A program made the translations under genes and the position numbers. The notes below the pieces were generated by a model. The model had not been told where the DNA came from and searched no databases. It saw only the letters and a list, made by a program, of their open reading frames with translations. A stretch of DNA of 64,000 nucleotides, from contig OZ022591.1 of assembly GCA_963669155.1 (NCBI GenBank), positions 15,642,336-15,706,335 on the forward strand, given 5' to 3'. The DNA comes from Arbacia lixula (lineage: Eukaryota > Echinodermata > Echinoidea > Arbacioida > Arbaciidae). Shown one piece after another: positions 40,989 through 53,560 of this stretch; the stretch's first letter is position 1; every line of letters starts with the position of its first letter.

Positions 40989-41309
40989 ATGCCAGAAGGA
41001 AAGTTTGTAGGCCTCCGAATCGGAGGGAAAAAAAAGAAGAGCAAAGGCGGGAAAAAGAAGAGCATATTGCAGAGGATCTTTGGGAAGAAATCAAAGACTA
41101 AAAGTAAAAGGAAGAGCATTTTACAGAGTGGTGGGGGGAAGAAGAAAAAAAGTGGCAATCAGAGTCTAGTACGGAGGCTCACGCAAAAAAAGAAGAAAAG
41201 CGGAAACGCCGGAGGAAGGAGGTCGATATTCCAGCGGATGACAGGAAGGAAGAACAAAGAAGGAAGAGTCAGTGGATTATTGCGAAGGATGACAGGGAGG
41301 AAGAAATGA
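40989..41309 (+). CDS. Lys/Arg-rich repeat protein (106 aa), unidentified
   Basis: From ATG 40989 (the frame is open further up, but the upstream part lacks the composition) to a TGA after GRKK. More than a third of residues are Lys or Arg. A short amphipathic module recurs: SILQRIFGKK (25-34), SLVRRLTQKK (59-68), SIFQRMTGRK (79-88) and GLLRRMTGRK (96-105). Polylysine or Gly/Ser spacers separate the modules. No signal peptide or known domain is visible. The composition could suit a nucleic-acid-binding or sperm-nuclear-type basic protein, or a precursor of small cationic peptides. Purine-rich low-complexity DNA can also produce such a frame by chance. Neighbouring duplications (40159-40765) suggest a rapidly changing locus. 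Confidence 0.4.
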   Translation: MPEGKFVGLRIGGKKKKSKGGKKKSILQRIFGKKSKTKSKRKSILQSGGGKKKKSGNQSLVRRLTQKKKKSGNAGGRRSIFQRMTGRKNKEGRVSGLLRRMTGRKK

Positions 41310-42193
41310 GAGTCTAAGGGAGATTGCAAGAAGGAAGAAAGGCGATTTTCGGCAGATTTGCTGGAAAGGAAAATAAATAGTCAAGCGACTATTGTTGAAG
41401 ATTGAAGTGTAAAGTCTGTAGAGTGGACAAGGATACTACAATACGGACCAAAAATATTGTAAGGGAAAAACAACATTTGATATCAAAGTTGGAAGCAAGT
41501 CGACATGTCATATATTGTGGAAGACCAACAAAAGGAAGCATAATCATGCCAGAGTTGGCCAGCCGAAACAATTTTGCGGAGGATTGAGGGAAAAAGATTA
41601 TCGCACTGTGGGAAATAAACTATCATATTGTGGGAAAAAGACTATCGTACTGTGGGAAAGCGACTATCGTACTGATTCCATGGATCTGAAGATTAGGCAG
41701 GGGATGAACTGTACTGCCTATGCATGATACTGCGTGTATCAAAACTGACAATAAGAAGGTAACCAGAATAATAGACTTAGTTCTTCTCACTGGAACATAA
41801 GTTTTTTTGGAGGCAAATCGGAGCGAGGTGAATAAAAACAGGATTTTCGCCTTTAGTGGAAGGAGTGATAAAAAGAGTCATAGCACTTCTGACATACATA
41901 ATTTTGCATTAGTCTAATGCGGTTAAACATGTATACATGTACGTAGATATGGCAGTACGTAATTACATACTGTCCTATATGTAGTGTGCATTGAAAATAT
42001 ATTGTGGTTTGAATGAAGTTGTGAAATTCATTTTGTTGATTTTTGTGTTGCAAGCAATTCTTAAGATATGTTATTTTGCTTTTAAATTTTATTCAAGCTT
42101 TTATTATTATTTAAACTTTTATTTTAACTTACATAGAGAATAACTTGAATTTTTATTTTAGTTATGCGCTTGTGTGATGAATGTATCAAACTT
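41310..42193. other. Non-coding; decayed copy of the cationic module near its start
   Basis: At about 41329-41378 another frame gives EGRKAIFGRFAGKENK, matching the module of the preceding ORF beyond its stop. A short repeat (ACTATCGTACTGTGGGAAA) recurs at 41600-41670. Nothing else is recognised. Confidence 0.45.
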
Positions 42194-42302
42194 TGCTATG
42201 CAGTGCAATGCAACTTGTAGCTTCAAGCTTTGCTACGCAGTGCAATGGAACTTGTAGAGCTTCAAGCTTGGCTATGCAGTGCAATGCAACTTGTAGCTTC
42301 GA
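42194..42302. repeat. Three units of about 40 bp
   Basis: GCTATGCAGTGCAATGCAAC followed by TTGTAGCTTCAAGCTT occurs three times with small changes (42194, about 42230, about 42269). Confidence 0.88.
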
Positions 42303-43222
42303 CACTTTGTCCATTGCGGACTGCTGTATGCAGCTTTTCTCAGGAATCGTCGCTTGATCTGATTCACAGAATAATTCTTCTCCTGCGTATCGATTACATA
42401 CGTGTGCCTCCAAAACTAGAGCGCCGCGTCAACCCCTCGCACACACTCATCTCAGCATCACTGTCATCCTTCCCCCTCATTCTCCTCCTCATCCTCAGGC
42501 TTACTCAGCAGCAGCAGCAGCATCATCACCCCCGCTACATGAATGCAGTTGCCATGACAACACCGGCATTGGCCTGAATGGGAGTGTGAGTCACCGTGAG
42601 CTGTTGCCGTGGAGTTTCGAACAAAAGGTTGACTGAGCTGATCGGTGAGTGGAAGCATGAAGGATGGGGAGAGTGGGGTTGAGGAGAGAAATGTGGAAAG
42701 AGAAGTGGGGAGGGAGTCGCAGAGATGGAGATAAGGATGAGGAGGGAAGAAAGGAAGATAGAGAGGGGGGGAATGAAGAGGTGAGGTGGTTAAGGAGAGA
42801 GAGATGTGGAAAGAGATGTGCGGAGGGAGTTGCGGAAATGGAGAGAAAGGAGGAAGAAGATGAGGATGGAGGAAAGGAAGAAAGAGACGGGGTGGATGAA
42901 GAGATGGTTAGGGAGAGAGAGATTATAGAGCAAAATAGGGTGGCAGGGGTAAGGGGGTAGGGAAGGGGGTAGGGAAGGGGGGAATGGAAAGAGGGAGAGA
43001 GAGATGAATTGAAGAGGAGGGTTATACGGAAGGAGAGTGTAGCGCGAGCAAGAGAGAGAGAGAGAAGGAGTAAGGGAGAGAGAGATAGAGAGAGCGAGAG
43101 AGAGAAGGGAGGGGGAAGGGGGAGGGAGAGAGAGAGAGAGAGAGAAAGGGAGAGAGAGAGAGGGAAAGAAAGAAATGGAGAGAGAGAGAAAGTGCGAGAG
43201 AGTGGGGGCAGAGAGAGAGCGA

Positions 43223-43264
<42 letters not shown>

Positions 43265-43281
43265 GTAGGAGAGAGAGATAG

Positions 43282-43331
<50 letters not shown>

Positions 43332-44202
43332 GGAGAGAGAGAGAGAGGGGGGGGGGGGAGGGGGGGAGAGCGATGACAAGAGGGATGAGGGCATAGGGAA
43401 AAGGGAATCCCGCATAATTATGAATTTACCCATAAACTCAATGCATCAATTCAGAGTGCTGCACAAATTGTGCTGGAGAATATTGATGTGCAGCTGTCTA
43501 AGCAATATAATGTTTATTACAATGACGTGGATAATGTCAGACGGTCTTCAGATAACCTTATTTATTAAAAGGTTAATAAGAAGAAATAATTCCATGTTCC
43601 AGTCTGGAGTGAGCTGAGCGATAGCGCCACAATCTGTTCATGTGTGTTGTACAACTGATCAGTGTTAATACATCTTGGATAATGACTTCACATTCTTATA
43701 ATGGATGGAAGTGCATGTTTTTTTCTGTGTTCCTATTCTTTCCCCTCTGTTGTTATGTTTAACGGTATTGAAAAATCCCTTTTGTAGAATATTATCAAAT
43801 TCTGTAAAACATAACACAAACAACAAGACCAACACTATTGGTTGGTCCATTTCATGAAGTATGAAATATGCATGTACTAGCATATGAAAATGCACTGCTA
43901 TGGTAGATATTAATGCATGAAAATGCAGTGCTTTCCATTTTGACTTTCATGCTCAGCTTTTTCTTCCAATGCATACATAAAAGGCAATTTTGAAGTTTGG
44001 AACAGTAGTGGCTTTCAATTCAACTTGATAATGCCCTGTCACACAGCTAATGTCATGGACATTTTCTATCAGTTCTGCTTAGATAGTATAGTAAAATGGA
44101 AGAGTACATCATTATAAGGTTCATTTTTCATTTTTAAAGGACACTGTGCATGAGAGAGACAAAAGAGTACATAAGTATGTTTTTCATGCTATTTTATTTC
44201 TA
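42303..44202. other. Non-coding, dominated by purine-rich repeat
   Basis: Includes a CAG/CAT-rich patch (about 42508-42530) and the long GA tract. All long open frames here (42591-43433 and partners) are Ser/Leu/Pro or Arg/Glu repeat translations. Confidence 0.6.
43047..43355. repeat. Long interrupted (GA)n tract
   Basis: About 300 bases of GAGA with AAGG, GCGAG and GGGG interruptions, ending in a poly-G run. Confidence 0.95.
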
Positions 44203-44433
44203 CACTACAGCTCAAAGGAATTGGCATAGGGAAAGGGAAAGGGAAGAAAGGGAAGGAACCACAGTTTTAAACCACGGTATATTTTGACCAGTTCAGCACA
44301 AAACATGGTGCATTAGCCTAAAAAGCATCATGTTTCATGCTAAACTGGATAAAATATACTGGGGTTTAAAACTACGGCTCCTTCCCTTTCTTCCCTTTCC
44401 CTTTCCCTATGCCAATTCCGTAGAGCTGTAGTG
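44203..44433. mobile_element. Mariner-like hairpin MITE family C (copy 2)
   Basis: A near-complete palindrome: CACTACAGCTCAAAGGAATT at one end, the inverted form ending GAGCTGTAGTG at the other, TA on both sides (44201-44202, 44434-44435). The loop contains AAAAGCATCATGTTTCATGC. Confidence 0.93.
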
Positions 44434-44435
44434 TA

Positions 44436-45295
44436 CATTGTTGTTCAGTGTTATATTTCACGAATGTGACCAAGCTATGTTCTTTTTGCGGTTCTGGCAA
44501 TGTTTTGATTTGAAGGATGTACTGCCTTAAATGCAAGGTGTCTGCTTGGAGACATTTACTTGGATGATTCCCATAATTGAAATGTCAGTGTATCTCTGTT
44601 CGTTGCCACTGTCTTTGTCTTTTTGCTGACACTCTTCAGTTTGTTAACACCTATCGGTACTCCAACGTCTTCCCCCAGCCGGATTGAAGGGTTTTCCCCC
44701 TTCTTCATTGCCTCTAACATTTGAAGCATCTAAATGTGAGATGCTAGACATGACGTAAATGTCAGCTCAGATCTGTTTACGCATATGGTACAATCATGTT
44801 GCTCTCTGTTAAGTTTGACTTTTATTACAATATCCTCCCCCTACCCCATAAAAACGAATGAAAGTACACCATCTATTCAAAACTTGTTTTTAAGCAAACT
44901 GAATTTTGATGATTTTCTCCTGTTATACCTCCTTGTCGTGAGTAAGCATTTAAATGTGAGGTACATGTACATGAAAGCAAAGTGCAGTGGACATATTAAA
45001 GTTAAATGCCAGCTCAGGTCCCGTGCCTGATATAATTTCCGTCCATTCTTCCCTCTTGTTTACCTTGACTTTTAGTGTAAAGTTGCTTTCAAAGGTTCCT
45101 TTCTTTTATTATAAGCTGTAAGGCTTGTACTCTGTAGACAGTAAACATGTTTTCTTGTTTTATGTAGACACAGAAAAAGGAAAGTAAATTTTGACATTCT
45201 GAACTACAGATTACAACGATCTTATTTCCTACCCCTGTTATTCTGAAAAATAAGGCCAAGTTCAAATGGATTGAGAATCAGATATGACTTAAAAT
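44436..45295. other. Non-coding sequence
   Basis: No gene or recognised repeat. Confidence 0.5.
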
Positions 45296-45545
45296 GATTG
45301 GATATATGATGGGATATACACATATGATGGGATATATGATAAAATATCAGTATGATGAGAAATCTGATGGGATAATAACATATAATGGGATATATGATGG
45401 GATATACACATATGATGGGATATATGATAGAATATATGATGAGAAATCTAATGGGATAATGACATATAATGGGATATATGATGGGATATATGATGGGGTA
45501 TATAATGGGATATATGATGGGATATATGATAGGGTATATGATGTA
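45296..45545. repeat. 12-bp minisatellite (GATGGGATATAT)n
   Basis: About 20 units with variants (ACACAT, AGAATA, AGAAATC inserts). It is open on both strands (DGIY and IIYP repeats), which is a result of the repeat and not evidence of coding. Confidence 0.93.
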
Positions 45546-47781
45546 ATAGTGTAGGTAAAGCATTGAATACTTTATTTGCATGCGTTCTATGGGAGCAGTG
45601 CACACAATGGCGCGCTGACAGGAACAATACGATTATGAATGAAGATTGTGGTCTGTGCGTTTCAAACGTATGTTAGGATAATTTTTAATTTCATGAAGCT
45701 ATGACTGAGATTTCATACACGTTATTGTTAGGGTATACTGCTGATTCGTGCACAGAGTTTTATGACTTTTGCAAATGGGACACCCTGTCTTAAAGCCTGA
45801 TATCACGACACAAAGACCCTGAACTATGTTTTGCATCATATGAGAAACATAATTCTTATTTTCTGTCACCATGACGACAGCTTGAATACAGGTAGAGCGT
45901 CTAAACACTTTTTCAAAATTAGAAACATCGTGGACTTTGGATGCATCATTGATAGAGTATATTCGTTTGTAGGTTTTCATTAATTATCTGTCACTATGCT
46001 GTCAGTATGTAGTGACAAACTTGGGTGATAGAGAACTGTGCTGTTTATTTCAGGAAAGTTTAGTCTTCACAAACATCACAATGAACTCAACCCAACCATG
46101 ACAAAATCAGTACGAACGTATGCATTTAATTGCATACTATACAATCGCATGTATTTTGGAATTTCAATGACTGCAAATTTAACCACTTATGGAATACATG
46201 TAATCTGTGAAGTCTAATGATCAAAGATATCTAGAAAAAAGGGGAAATTTGCATGTATTTCTTGATAAAAATTTGAGTCTTTTCTTAGCATGCACATTGT
46301 TCATTGTTTTTTAAGTCTGTAATTATGTAATTATTCATTTGATTTTGCTAGATCCCATGACAGGATTCAAATTGTGAATGTGCCCTCTCTAGTTCACAAC
46401 CTGTACATGTAGCTTTCATTTTTACCATAGTTTCCTGACCTACATACATGTGTGTACAGTATATATGCACAACAAATTAATAATGGCATTCTGGAGAGCA
46501 GAAAAGGAAAATACAAATACAATCTCATCAGAGTCATTTTCTCAGAACAAGAAACTTTCTGAAAATTAATATGGGTATTGTTAAGTGGAATACAAGAAAG
46601 CAATCATGATATTGGTAAAGAATTAGTGTGGGTGGAGGGAAAGGTGTAACAATAGGTGATTGAAATAAAGGGAAGTAAATGTGTTTGTAGGAAATGTGGG
46701 GGTGGGTTGGAATGAGGGAGATTAACAAAAGGAAGAGACTGAAACAGGAACAACGAAAGTTAAGAGCACTTAGGCTAGGGGTCAAAGGTGGAGCAGGAAG
46801 TGGCTGGCAGGTGACAAGAAAAGTACAGGTTCAATATTTATTAGTCAAGAGTGCATACATCGTGAGAGCATGGAATGCAATAGACAAACCTAATTGCATG
46901 GAAAAAGAATCAGCAAAGTACATGAAAATATGCTGGCATGTAAGAGTTGTCTGCGAGGTAGTTAACCTTCAAAAAATCGTGACATGGTTCAATAACATTG
47001 ATGATGTAATTGTAACTGCGTGGTAAACAAAGGCTCGAGTTATTAGTGTGTGACTCATATCACAGGTAGTCGACCTTGCAGAATTATGAATGGGCAGAAT
47101 TACATTGGTACATGATCTTTGTATATGTGCATATTTGATACAAGTGCTTCTAGGGGATCAGGGGCTATTTTTTGGCAACAGCAGTGAACAAAAGAAGTGT
47201 AGGTTTGGGGGGTTTTCACTAAAAAGAGCTCCTATGAGGACTTTTTTTTCTTCATGTAATGTGCAATATCGTTCATGGTGTTTGAGTCCCAATGTTAAGT
47301 AGCCCCGTACTAGTATTTTCCTTTGTGGGATCTATGCCCCCCCCCCCACCCCCACACCGCCCTATTCCCTCTCCTAGTAATTACATTGCACATGAAACAA
47401 AGCCTTCCTTGCAAAGTGAAAAAGGCTTAGCACAAGTTTGGGGGAACACTGAAAATAATGCATTGAAAAAAACATTCCCCCTGAAATTGTAATATTGCCA
47501 ATTTCTTTCCAAACAAACAATTGTGTTTCATGTTTTTGCAGGACAAATCTGTCTTTTAGAAGAAACAAAAAACCCTCACACTAACTTTATTTATAATTTC
47601 AAAAAGCTTGAAAATTGATAACAATAGATGGGGGTTGAAAAGTTTGCAGAAAATGAGAAAAATCATAAAAAAGCTCCATTAAGAATGACAAATATTCATT
47701 TACCCCCTAGGCCACAAAGTTCATAGTGGGAACAGTCTTTGTGCATGCATAATAAAGTCGAAACCAGTATAGTACACTACT
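45546..47781. other. Non-coding sequence
   Basis: No supported gene. The segment at about 45735-45810 (GGGTATACTGCTGATTC, then GCAAATGGGACACCCTGTCT) resembles pieces at 49795-49845, 56495-56565 and 59650-59680 and is probably a dispersed repeat end. A poly-C tract lies at 47338-47348. Confidence 0.5.
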
Positions 47782-48113
47782 TAAATAGCCCGTTCCTTAA
47801 CTTGACATCATTTGAGAGTGAGTGGCTATATAACCTTTCCCTGGAATTGACAAAGCTTAATATTCGGTTTTTAAGGAAATAATCTTCGATTATTGATCGA
47901 GCTTTCTTTTTTCATACCACAAATAGTTGTAATTTCAAAAAGTCAATGGTCGGCAATCAATTTGAATCAAGTCTCAGTGTTAGATTTTCATTTATTCTCT
48001 GGGAGTTATATTACCTGTGACCTTAAAATTTCACAGTTGGTATGCCAAAGATAAATATGTGCAAACTTTTGTGAAGTTTGCAGATGTTTGTAAAAGGGAC
48101 GGGCCATCTTTAA
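47782..48113. mobile_element. Diverged TTAA-flanked MITE related to family B
   Basis: Starts TTAA|ATAGCCCGTTCCTTAACTT and ends GTAAAAGGGACGGGCCATCT|TTAA, resembling the family B termini, but the interior is different. Probably a relative mobilised by the same transposase. Confidence 0.65.
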
Positions 48114-49964
48114 GAGCGCTCAAATTAATTACACACAATTTCAAAATCAGTGATTAAGATTTGAGTCTTAACATCATTGTAATCATTTGCCCATTGTTTA
48201 CCAATCTGCCTTTTCTCAATCGTGTGCTTTTATTGAAATAAAATGTGGGTTTTGTTTCCCTTTAAGTTATATGTGACATACGGTTGACATTAAATGGAAA
48301 CAGGTCATTTTATGATAAGACGTAAAACTATAGATCTGTCTTGACCTCTCTCTGACCTTTCAAATTGTTTCCTCACATATGTAGGTGCTTACATCTGTTT
48401 AAACAAAAAATGGCAAAAGAGTTGATAGGTCAACTTTGTTTTCATTGTAGATCCAGTACCATCTGGTGTCTTGTCTAAAAAAAAAAAATTCCGAGTTATG
48501 ATGTCTCACTTCAGAAGTGTATGTTGTGATTGTTTTTTGTTTAACTGTCTGTCTTTTGTCTGTCTGTCTGACTTTCTGTCTGACTTTCTGTCTGAGCGTT
48601 ATGTCTGTCTGACAACTAAATTCCAGAACACTGCTACATATCAACTTGCACCTTGTACACAGGATTACAAATGTTGTCGAAGTGTGTGTAGGTTGAATGT
48701 GGTTGATTCAATTACCTAATTGCCCTTTCTTGTTTCTAGCCTAGACGATATCATTATTAAGAGTTGTGACAAAACAAAACTTAACCTTAAATACCCCTGT
48801 ATGTTAAATAATCATTCCATATATATTCTGAATTACCCATATTTTAATTTAAATATCAATGCATAACAAATATATTTGCCATAGAGAGTGCAGGCATAAA
48901 CCTGTAATAACCATTGCCCTTCACAATATATTCACAATATATATATTCACAATATCCCCTAATTTGGTACAACTATGGCATACTAGCTACATGTTCCGTA
49001 GAGAGCATAGACACAGCCCTGTAATTTGACTACTAGTGATTGTTGTACATGCAAGTAGTATGCACCCTCAGCGACTGTTTTGTGATAAAAATAATTTACA
49101 GTGTAGCTGTACATAATTTAACGCTTACATACAGTTTGTAGCCTTGAAAACATGTGGTAGAAATTATTTATGGGAAATACAGTGAAAGCTGTACTCTCCA
49201 TAATTTAACCCTTACATACATGTATGCGGCCTTAAAAACCCTACACATCTTCATGCCAATGTTAATGGTCGAGTTACACTGTTATACAAAAACATGTTAT
49301 ACCAGCTACAGTGTATATGGACAGTATAAAGGCAGCCCTACAGTAACCTTCTTGTGATTGTCTTACATGTAAATAGTACACTTCCTCTTCATGCACTTGC
49401 ACTGTACAATGTTCATTAGCACTATGAACTTGGAAGGAGAGTTGACCGAGCAATGAACTTAGACTCAGCAGGGCAAAAGCAACAGACGGCAGCGAAGCGA
49501 GGAGGGAAGCCGAGGCTGGGGAGCTTTCAGTGGGGAGTCGATAGCGAGGAAGGAGCAATTTTCTATGGCAACGTTAATTTTTAGGCCTGTCACTTGTTTT
49601 TGAAGGGGATTTATGGTATGGAGAGAAGGCGAGACTGTGTTGGTTGCTTGCAAACGTGTATAGATGGCTGCTTATTGCTTGGACTGTCCGATGCAGTACT
49701 GGGGATAATTTGTCTGCAGAGTGTGTATCGTTATGCGTATCAAACTTGGCAAACTTTTGATGTCAAGCCATGATGAGGCAGGGGAGCCCGTTTGCAAAAG
49801 TCATGAAACTCTGCAGAAATCAGCAGTATACCCTAAGATAACATGTCTGAAATCTTACAGGACTTCATAGCTTCACGAGTTCAGGAACAGTGGAAATTTA
49901 TCCTTGTTTATATATATGCTCATATAGAGTACTGAAGTGGTGTCGTCATATGAGCATGTTGTCA
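48114..49964. other. Non-coding sequence
   Basis: A loose duplication: the segment at about 48983-49153 (CTACATGTTCCGTAGAGAGC, CATAATTTAACGCTTACATA) has rearranged partial copies at 49195-49240 and 49305-49400. A TCTG-rich patch is at 48548-48610. No gene. Confidence 0.5.
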
Positions 49965-50060
49965 TATTTCATGCTGAACTGGACAAAATATACCATAGTT
50001 TGAAACTGAGGCCCCTTCCCTTTCTTCCCTTTCCCTATGTCAATTACTTTGAGCTGTAGT
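49965..50060. mobile_element. Half copy of MITE family C
   Basis: CATATTTCATGCTGAACTGG through CTTTGAGCTGTAGTATA matches the right half of 44203-44433; the left arm is missing. Confidence 0.85.
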
Positions 50061-50437
50061 ATACTACAATTTTAGAAACCTTTCTTATTATTTGACATAT
50101 TGTAGATAATCTGCCCAAGGAGTTACTGACTGACTTCGAAGGAAATTACTGGGTGGAAACAATTAAATAAATCTGTAGTTCCATACTTATTACACTGTAA
50201 ATGTGATTAAGATCCTATTTGGACGTCAATATCCTTTCTAATACCAGCAACTGAAGCAAAACCTCTATGCCTTGTATATTTTTTAACCCTGAACTTTGGT
50301 CCGGAGTCAAGCCTAGACTTGCCCATGGACTTTGCCCTGCTTTTTCCTGCTCAGCTGGGCAGCCTGGTCCAGAACCAGTGTCCACCCAAGCACTGACCAA
50401 GTCCAGTAGGCTAGTTTGCAGACGCAAATCTTGTCAG

Positions 50438-50942
50438 TTAAAGGAGAAGTTCACCCTGAAATTATTTTGGTTTCAATAAAAAGAGGCAAATGAAAGAAAA
50501 ATATGAGTGAAGGTTTGACGAAAATCGGTCAAAGGAAAAGAAAGTTATTTGATTTTAAAGTTTTGATTTTGTGACGTCACATGCGAGGTGCTCTCCCATA
50601 TGTTGTGTACAATTTTTTTCGAAAATGTGCATTTTCTCACAAATATATTCATCCTTTTGCTCATGCGTTTGATACATTATCAGAAATATGTTTTTACACA
50701 CGTACCTGTACGAAAAAAAATCAATCCGTTGTCAAAAACAGGGAAAAAAGCAATTTATCGACTTATTTTGTACACAACATATGGGAGAGCACCTCGCACG
50801 TGACGTCACAAAATCAAAACTTTAAAATCAAATAACTCTCTTTTCCCGTGACCGATTTTCGTCAAACCTTCACTCATATGTTTCCTTCATTTGTCTCTTT
50901 TTATTGAAACCAAAATAAATTCAGGGTGAACTTCCCCTTTAA
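50438..50942. mobile_element. Long-palindrome MITE family E with CRE-like sites
   Basis: TTAA at each end. The left arm AAGTTCACCCTGAAATTATT is mirrored by the right-arm end AATTCAGGGTGAACTTCCCC. The arms are paired over most of about 200 bp each, including TGTGACGTCACATGCGAGGT and CCATATGTTGTGTAC in both arms. Diverged single-arm copies lie at 54676-54970 and about 58480-58562. Confidence 0.93.
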
Positions 50943-53491
50943 AGGATACACCCGGGCAGAAATTTGATTCTCTTATGTCAAAGATATATCTCAAATGAAC
51001 ATACATTTAACAAGTTTGAGATCCTGAATTTATTTCTACATTGCTAGGGGATCATTTTAATATCACATTGCAATACTTCTGTCTGATAACGATATCACCT
51101 CACGATACTCTAATCAATCGCAGCCAGCAAAGCCCTACTTATCACGCGAGCTGCATGTGTACACATTATAGCATAAAAGTTCGAGTGAGCGCACGCGATT
51201 ATTTCCACCGGCGATAGATCGCTAAAAATTGCGATGTATCTGTAGCCTTGCTCCAAGACACAAATTTTGAGACGGTGCCACACCTAGAGTCTGTGTATGT
51301 AGACTACCAGTCTACTCCTTCCTGACTCTTTCTCCCAGGCTTGTTGACATTTATTTCTACTTATCTATCGCATATGTCACTTTACAAGAAATTGAACAAA
51401 TGTTATGAAGTGATCAAGTTTCATAAACAAATTTCACGCAAATTTAGTCATCACCAGCTATAAGTTTGGTTAGTGAGGAATATTATGTGACGTGGGCTTA
51501 TGACTCATAAGCATCTGCATAAAAGGATACTCCATGGTAAAATGGACGATTCGATTTATTTTATGATATTTTATGATATGAACGCAATGAATATTTTGCA
51601 CCATACCCCCCCCCCCCCCTCTCCAAGCTTGTACTCCTTCATCACAGTAATTTTGGAGGCCTTTGTACTAGTCTCAAGATAGTAGCTCAAATTCATCTTA
51701 AACATTGATATATTATGTTGATGGGCACAGACATCTTGGATGGTTGCTATCCACAGTCTAAAAATAACTCTGGTTTTGTCATATTTCTGCTACATGTAGA
51801 CTTTGTAAAAGGATTATTCAGAATATTAAATTTACTTTTTGATCATCACAGTTGTTGATGGCAAACACAATTTGTGATGATCGCTAAAATGCATGTTAGT
51901 GAAATAGGGCCATGGGCAAAAAAGAAAATTCAGAGTAGCCTGGCAAGTAGGCTATGTGCGACCATCCAGCCAGGCTGACCACTAGTCGGGTCAAGGCCTC
52001 ACACCAATGTAGATCAAGTTGCCCTAGAAACTGACCGGGTCAATTCAGGCCACAAAAGCCAGCCTTTAGTGTAGATATTAGTCCCCATTCGATACACAGA
52101 TAGACTTGGATCTGTTGTGGATAAATTTATGCCCATTGTGATATAAATGAAAGATATATGCGATTTTGATTCAGTCTCCAATTGATGATGCTGTCTTCAT
52201 CTTGACTCAATGCCAACTGTTCAAATCTCCTCAGAAACCTGTGTTTATTCACTGGGTATTAAACTTCTTTGTTTAATCTCTGAGTATTGAACTTATAAGA
52301 GCTAATCCTGTGTACATTGGTCCCTGTGTATCAATATTGGTTGCTTTGATTGGTGAAGTGTCAAACGTTTTTGAGGACAACAACATGTTTTGTTCTCAAG
52401 GTTTGTGACGTTTTTCTGAAGTTGAGATTAGGCTAAGTATCTTGGAGCAATACAGACTTTGTACTTTGTATCATTGATCTTTGCAGCATCTGGAGGTTGG
52501 ACTTGAATTTTTTTTAATGTTCAGCATATTTCCTTCTGAAGGGGTAATATCAATACATGTAGTTTGATTGCTACAGTAAGTTGTCCTTGTGAATTTTCAA
52601 GGTTGAAAGAATGCACATTCATGTCATAATGGAAATGCTTCATGATGAGTGATAAAGCAAAACCTGTTCTTCCCTTCTTTGACAAAAGGAAGCAACTAAA
52701 AAAAGAGACTTTCCTTGGAAATAAGCAATATGTGTCTGTCACCTGCATTGGCATCAATGCAACACCACATCATGTTGAATTGAATATCTCGTAGCAAGAT
52801 GAATTTTCCTTTTTCAGATTTTGCTTGTACATATGGAGTGCTGGGTACAATCTGAGACACACTCAAATTAAAGTGATTTGTCACTTGCTTCCTTTTGTCA
52901 TGGTAGGGCAGTGTAACTGTTAGGTAATGCCATGTGATATTGATAGCCTCTTCATGTATGATACAATGATAAAAGATAAGACACATTATACATACATGAC
53001 TGATAGCAATGCAATGACATCCAGTGGCATTCTGCACACAGCAATATGACTTGCTGTGAACAGCTTATATCTCCAAATTGTCTACTAAGAGAGAAATTTT
53101 GTTGCCAGATTAATAGATCATTATTATATTTAAGGAAAAGAGATGATGGGGGGGGGGGGTAGGGGAGGGGAGGGTAAAAAGAGCAAAATTGCATTATGCA
53201 ACAAAATGAAAGCACAAATAATTGATATGATTTCTTGACAGTAGTTGTGTATTATTGGTGTTCTGCATGTATGCAATATGAAGAGTGACTGACTATCCAA
53301 AATGAGAGAGAGAAAGTGAGAGAGGGATGGGGAGAGAGATAGAGTTAGAGAGAAAAAGGGGAGGGGGGGGGGGGGGAGTGAGAGAGAGAAAGGGAGAAAA
53401 AAGACTAGGGAGAAAAAGAGGGGGAGAAGAGAGGAATGTAAAAAGCGATAATGTGCCCATTGGAATAAACTGTTGACAGTGATGGCGGATG
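50943..53491. other. Non-coding sequence
   Basis: Poly-C (51607-51620), poly-G (53150-53159) and purine-rich (53300-53430) tracts. No supported gene. Confidence 0.5.
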
Positions 53492-53560
53492 TACAGTTGA
53501 GGTCAAAAGTTTACGTACACCCACAAAATTCAAAGAAAAGTTGACACTTGCCAAACATCA
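53492..53560 (+). mobile_element. Left end of a Tc1-family transposon
   Basis: TA followed by CAGTTGAGGTCAAAAGTTTA and CGTACACCC is the characteristic Tc1-type terminus (compare CAGT.GA.GTC.GAAGTTTACATACAC of known Tc1-like elements). No matching inverted end or transposase frame was found downstream, so the copy is truncated or a very diverged MITE. Confidence 0.8.

Noticed and set aside
42591-43433. 280-codon Ser/Leu/Pro ORF (minus) and Arg/Glu ORFs (plus)
   Set aside because: Translation of the GA/CT microsatellite and purine-rich flanks. The same applies to 35962-36836 and 54003-54579.
45222-45605. 127-codon minus ORF of IIYP repeats and its plus-strand partner
   Set aside because: Both strands are open because of the 12-bp repeat; no other coding evidence.
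46694-47026. 110-codon plus-strand ORF
   Set aside because: No recognisable domain, splice signals or conserved repeat; composition compatible with chance in this region.
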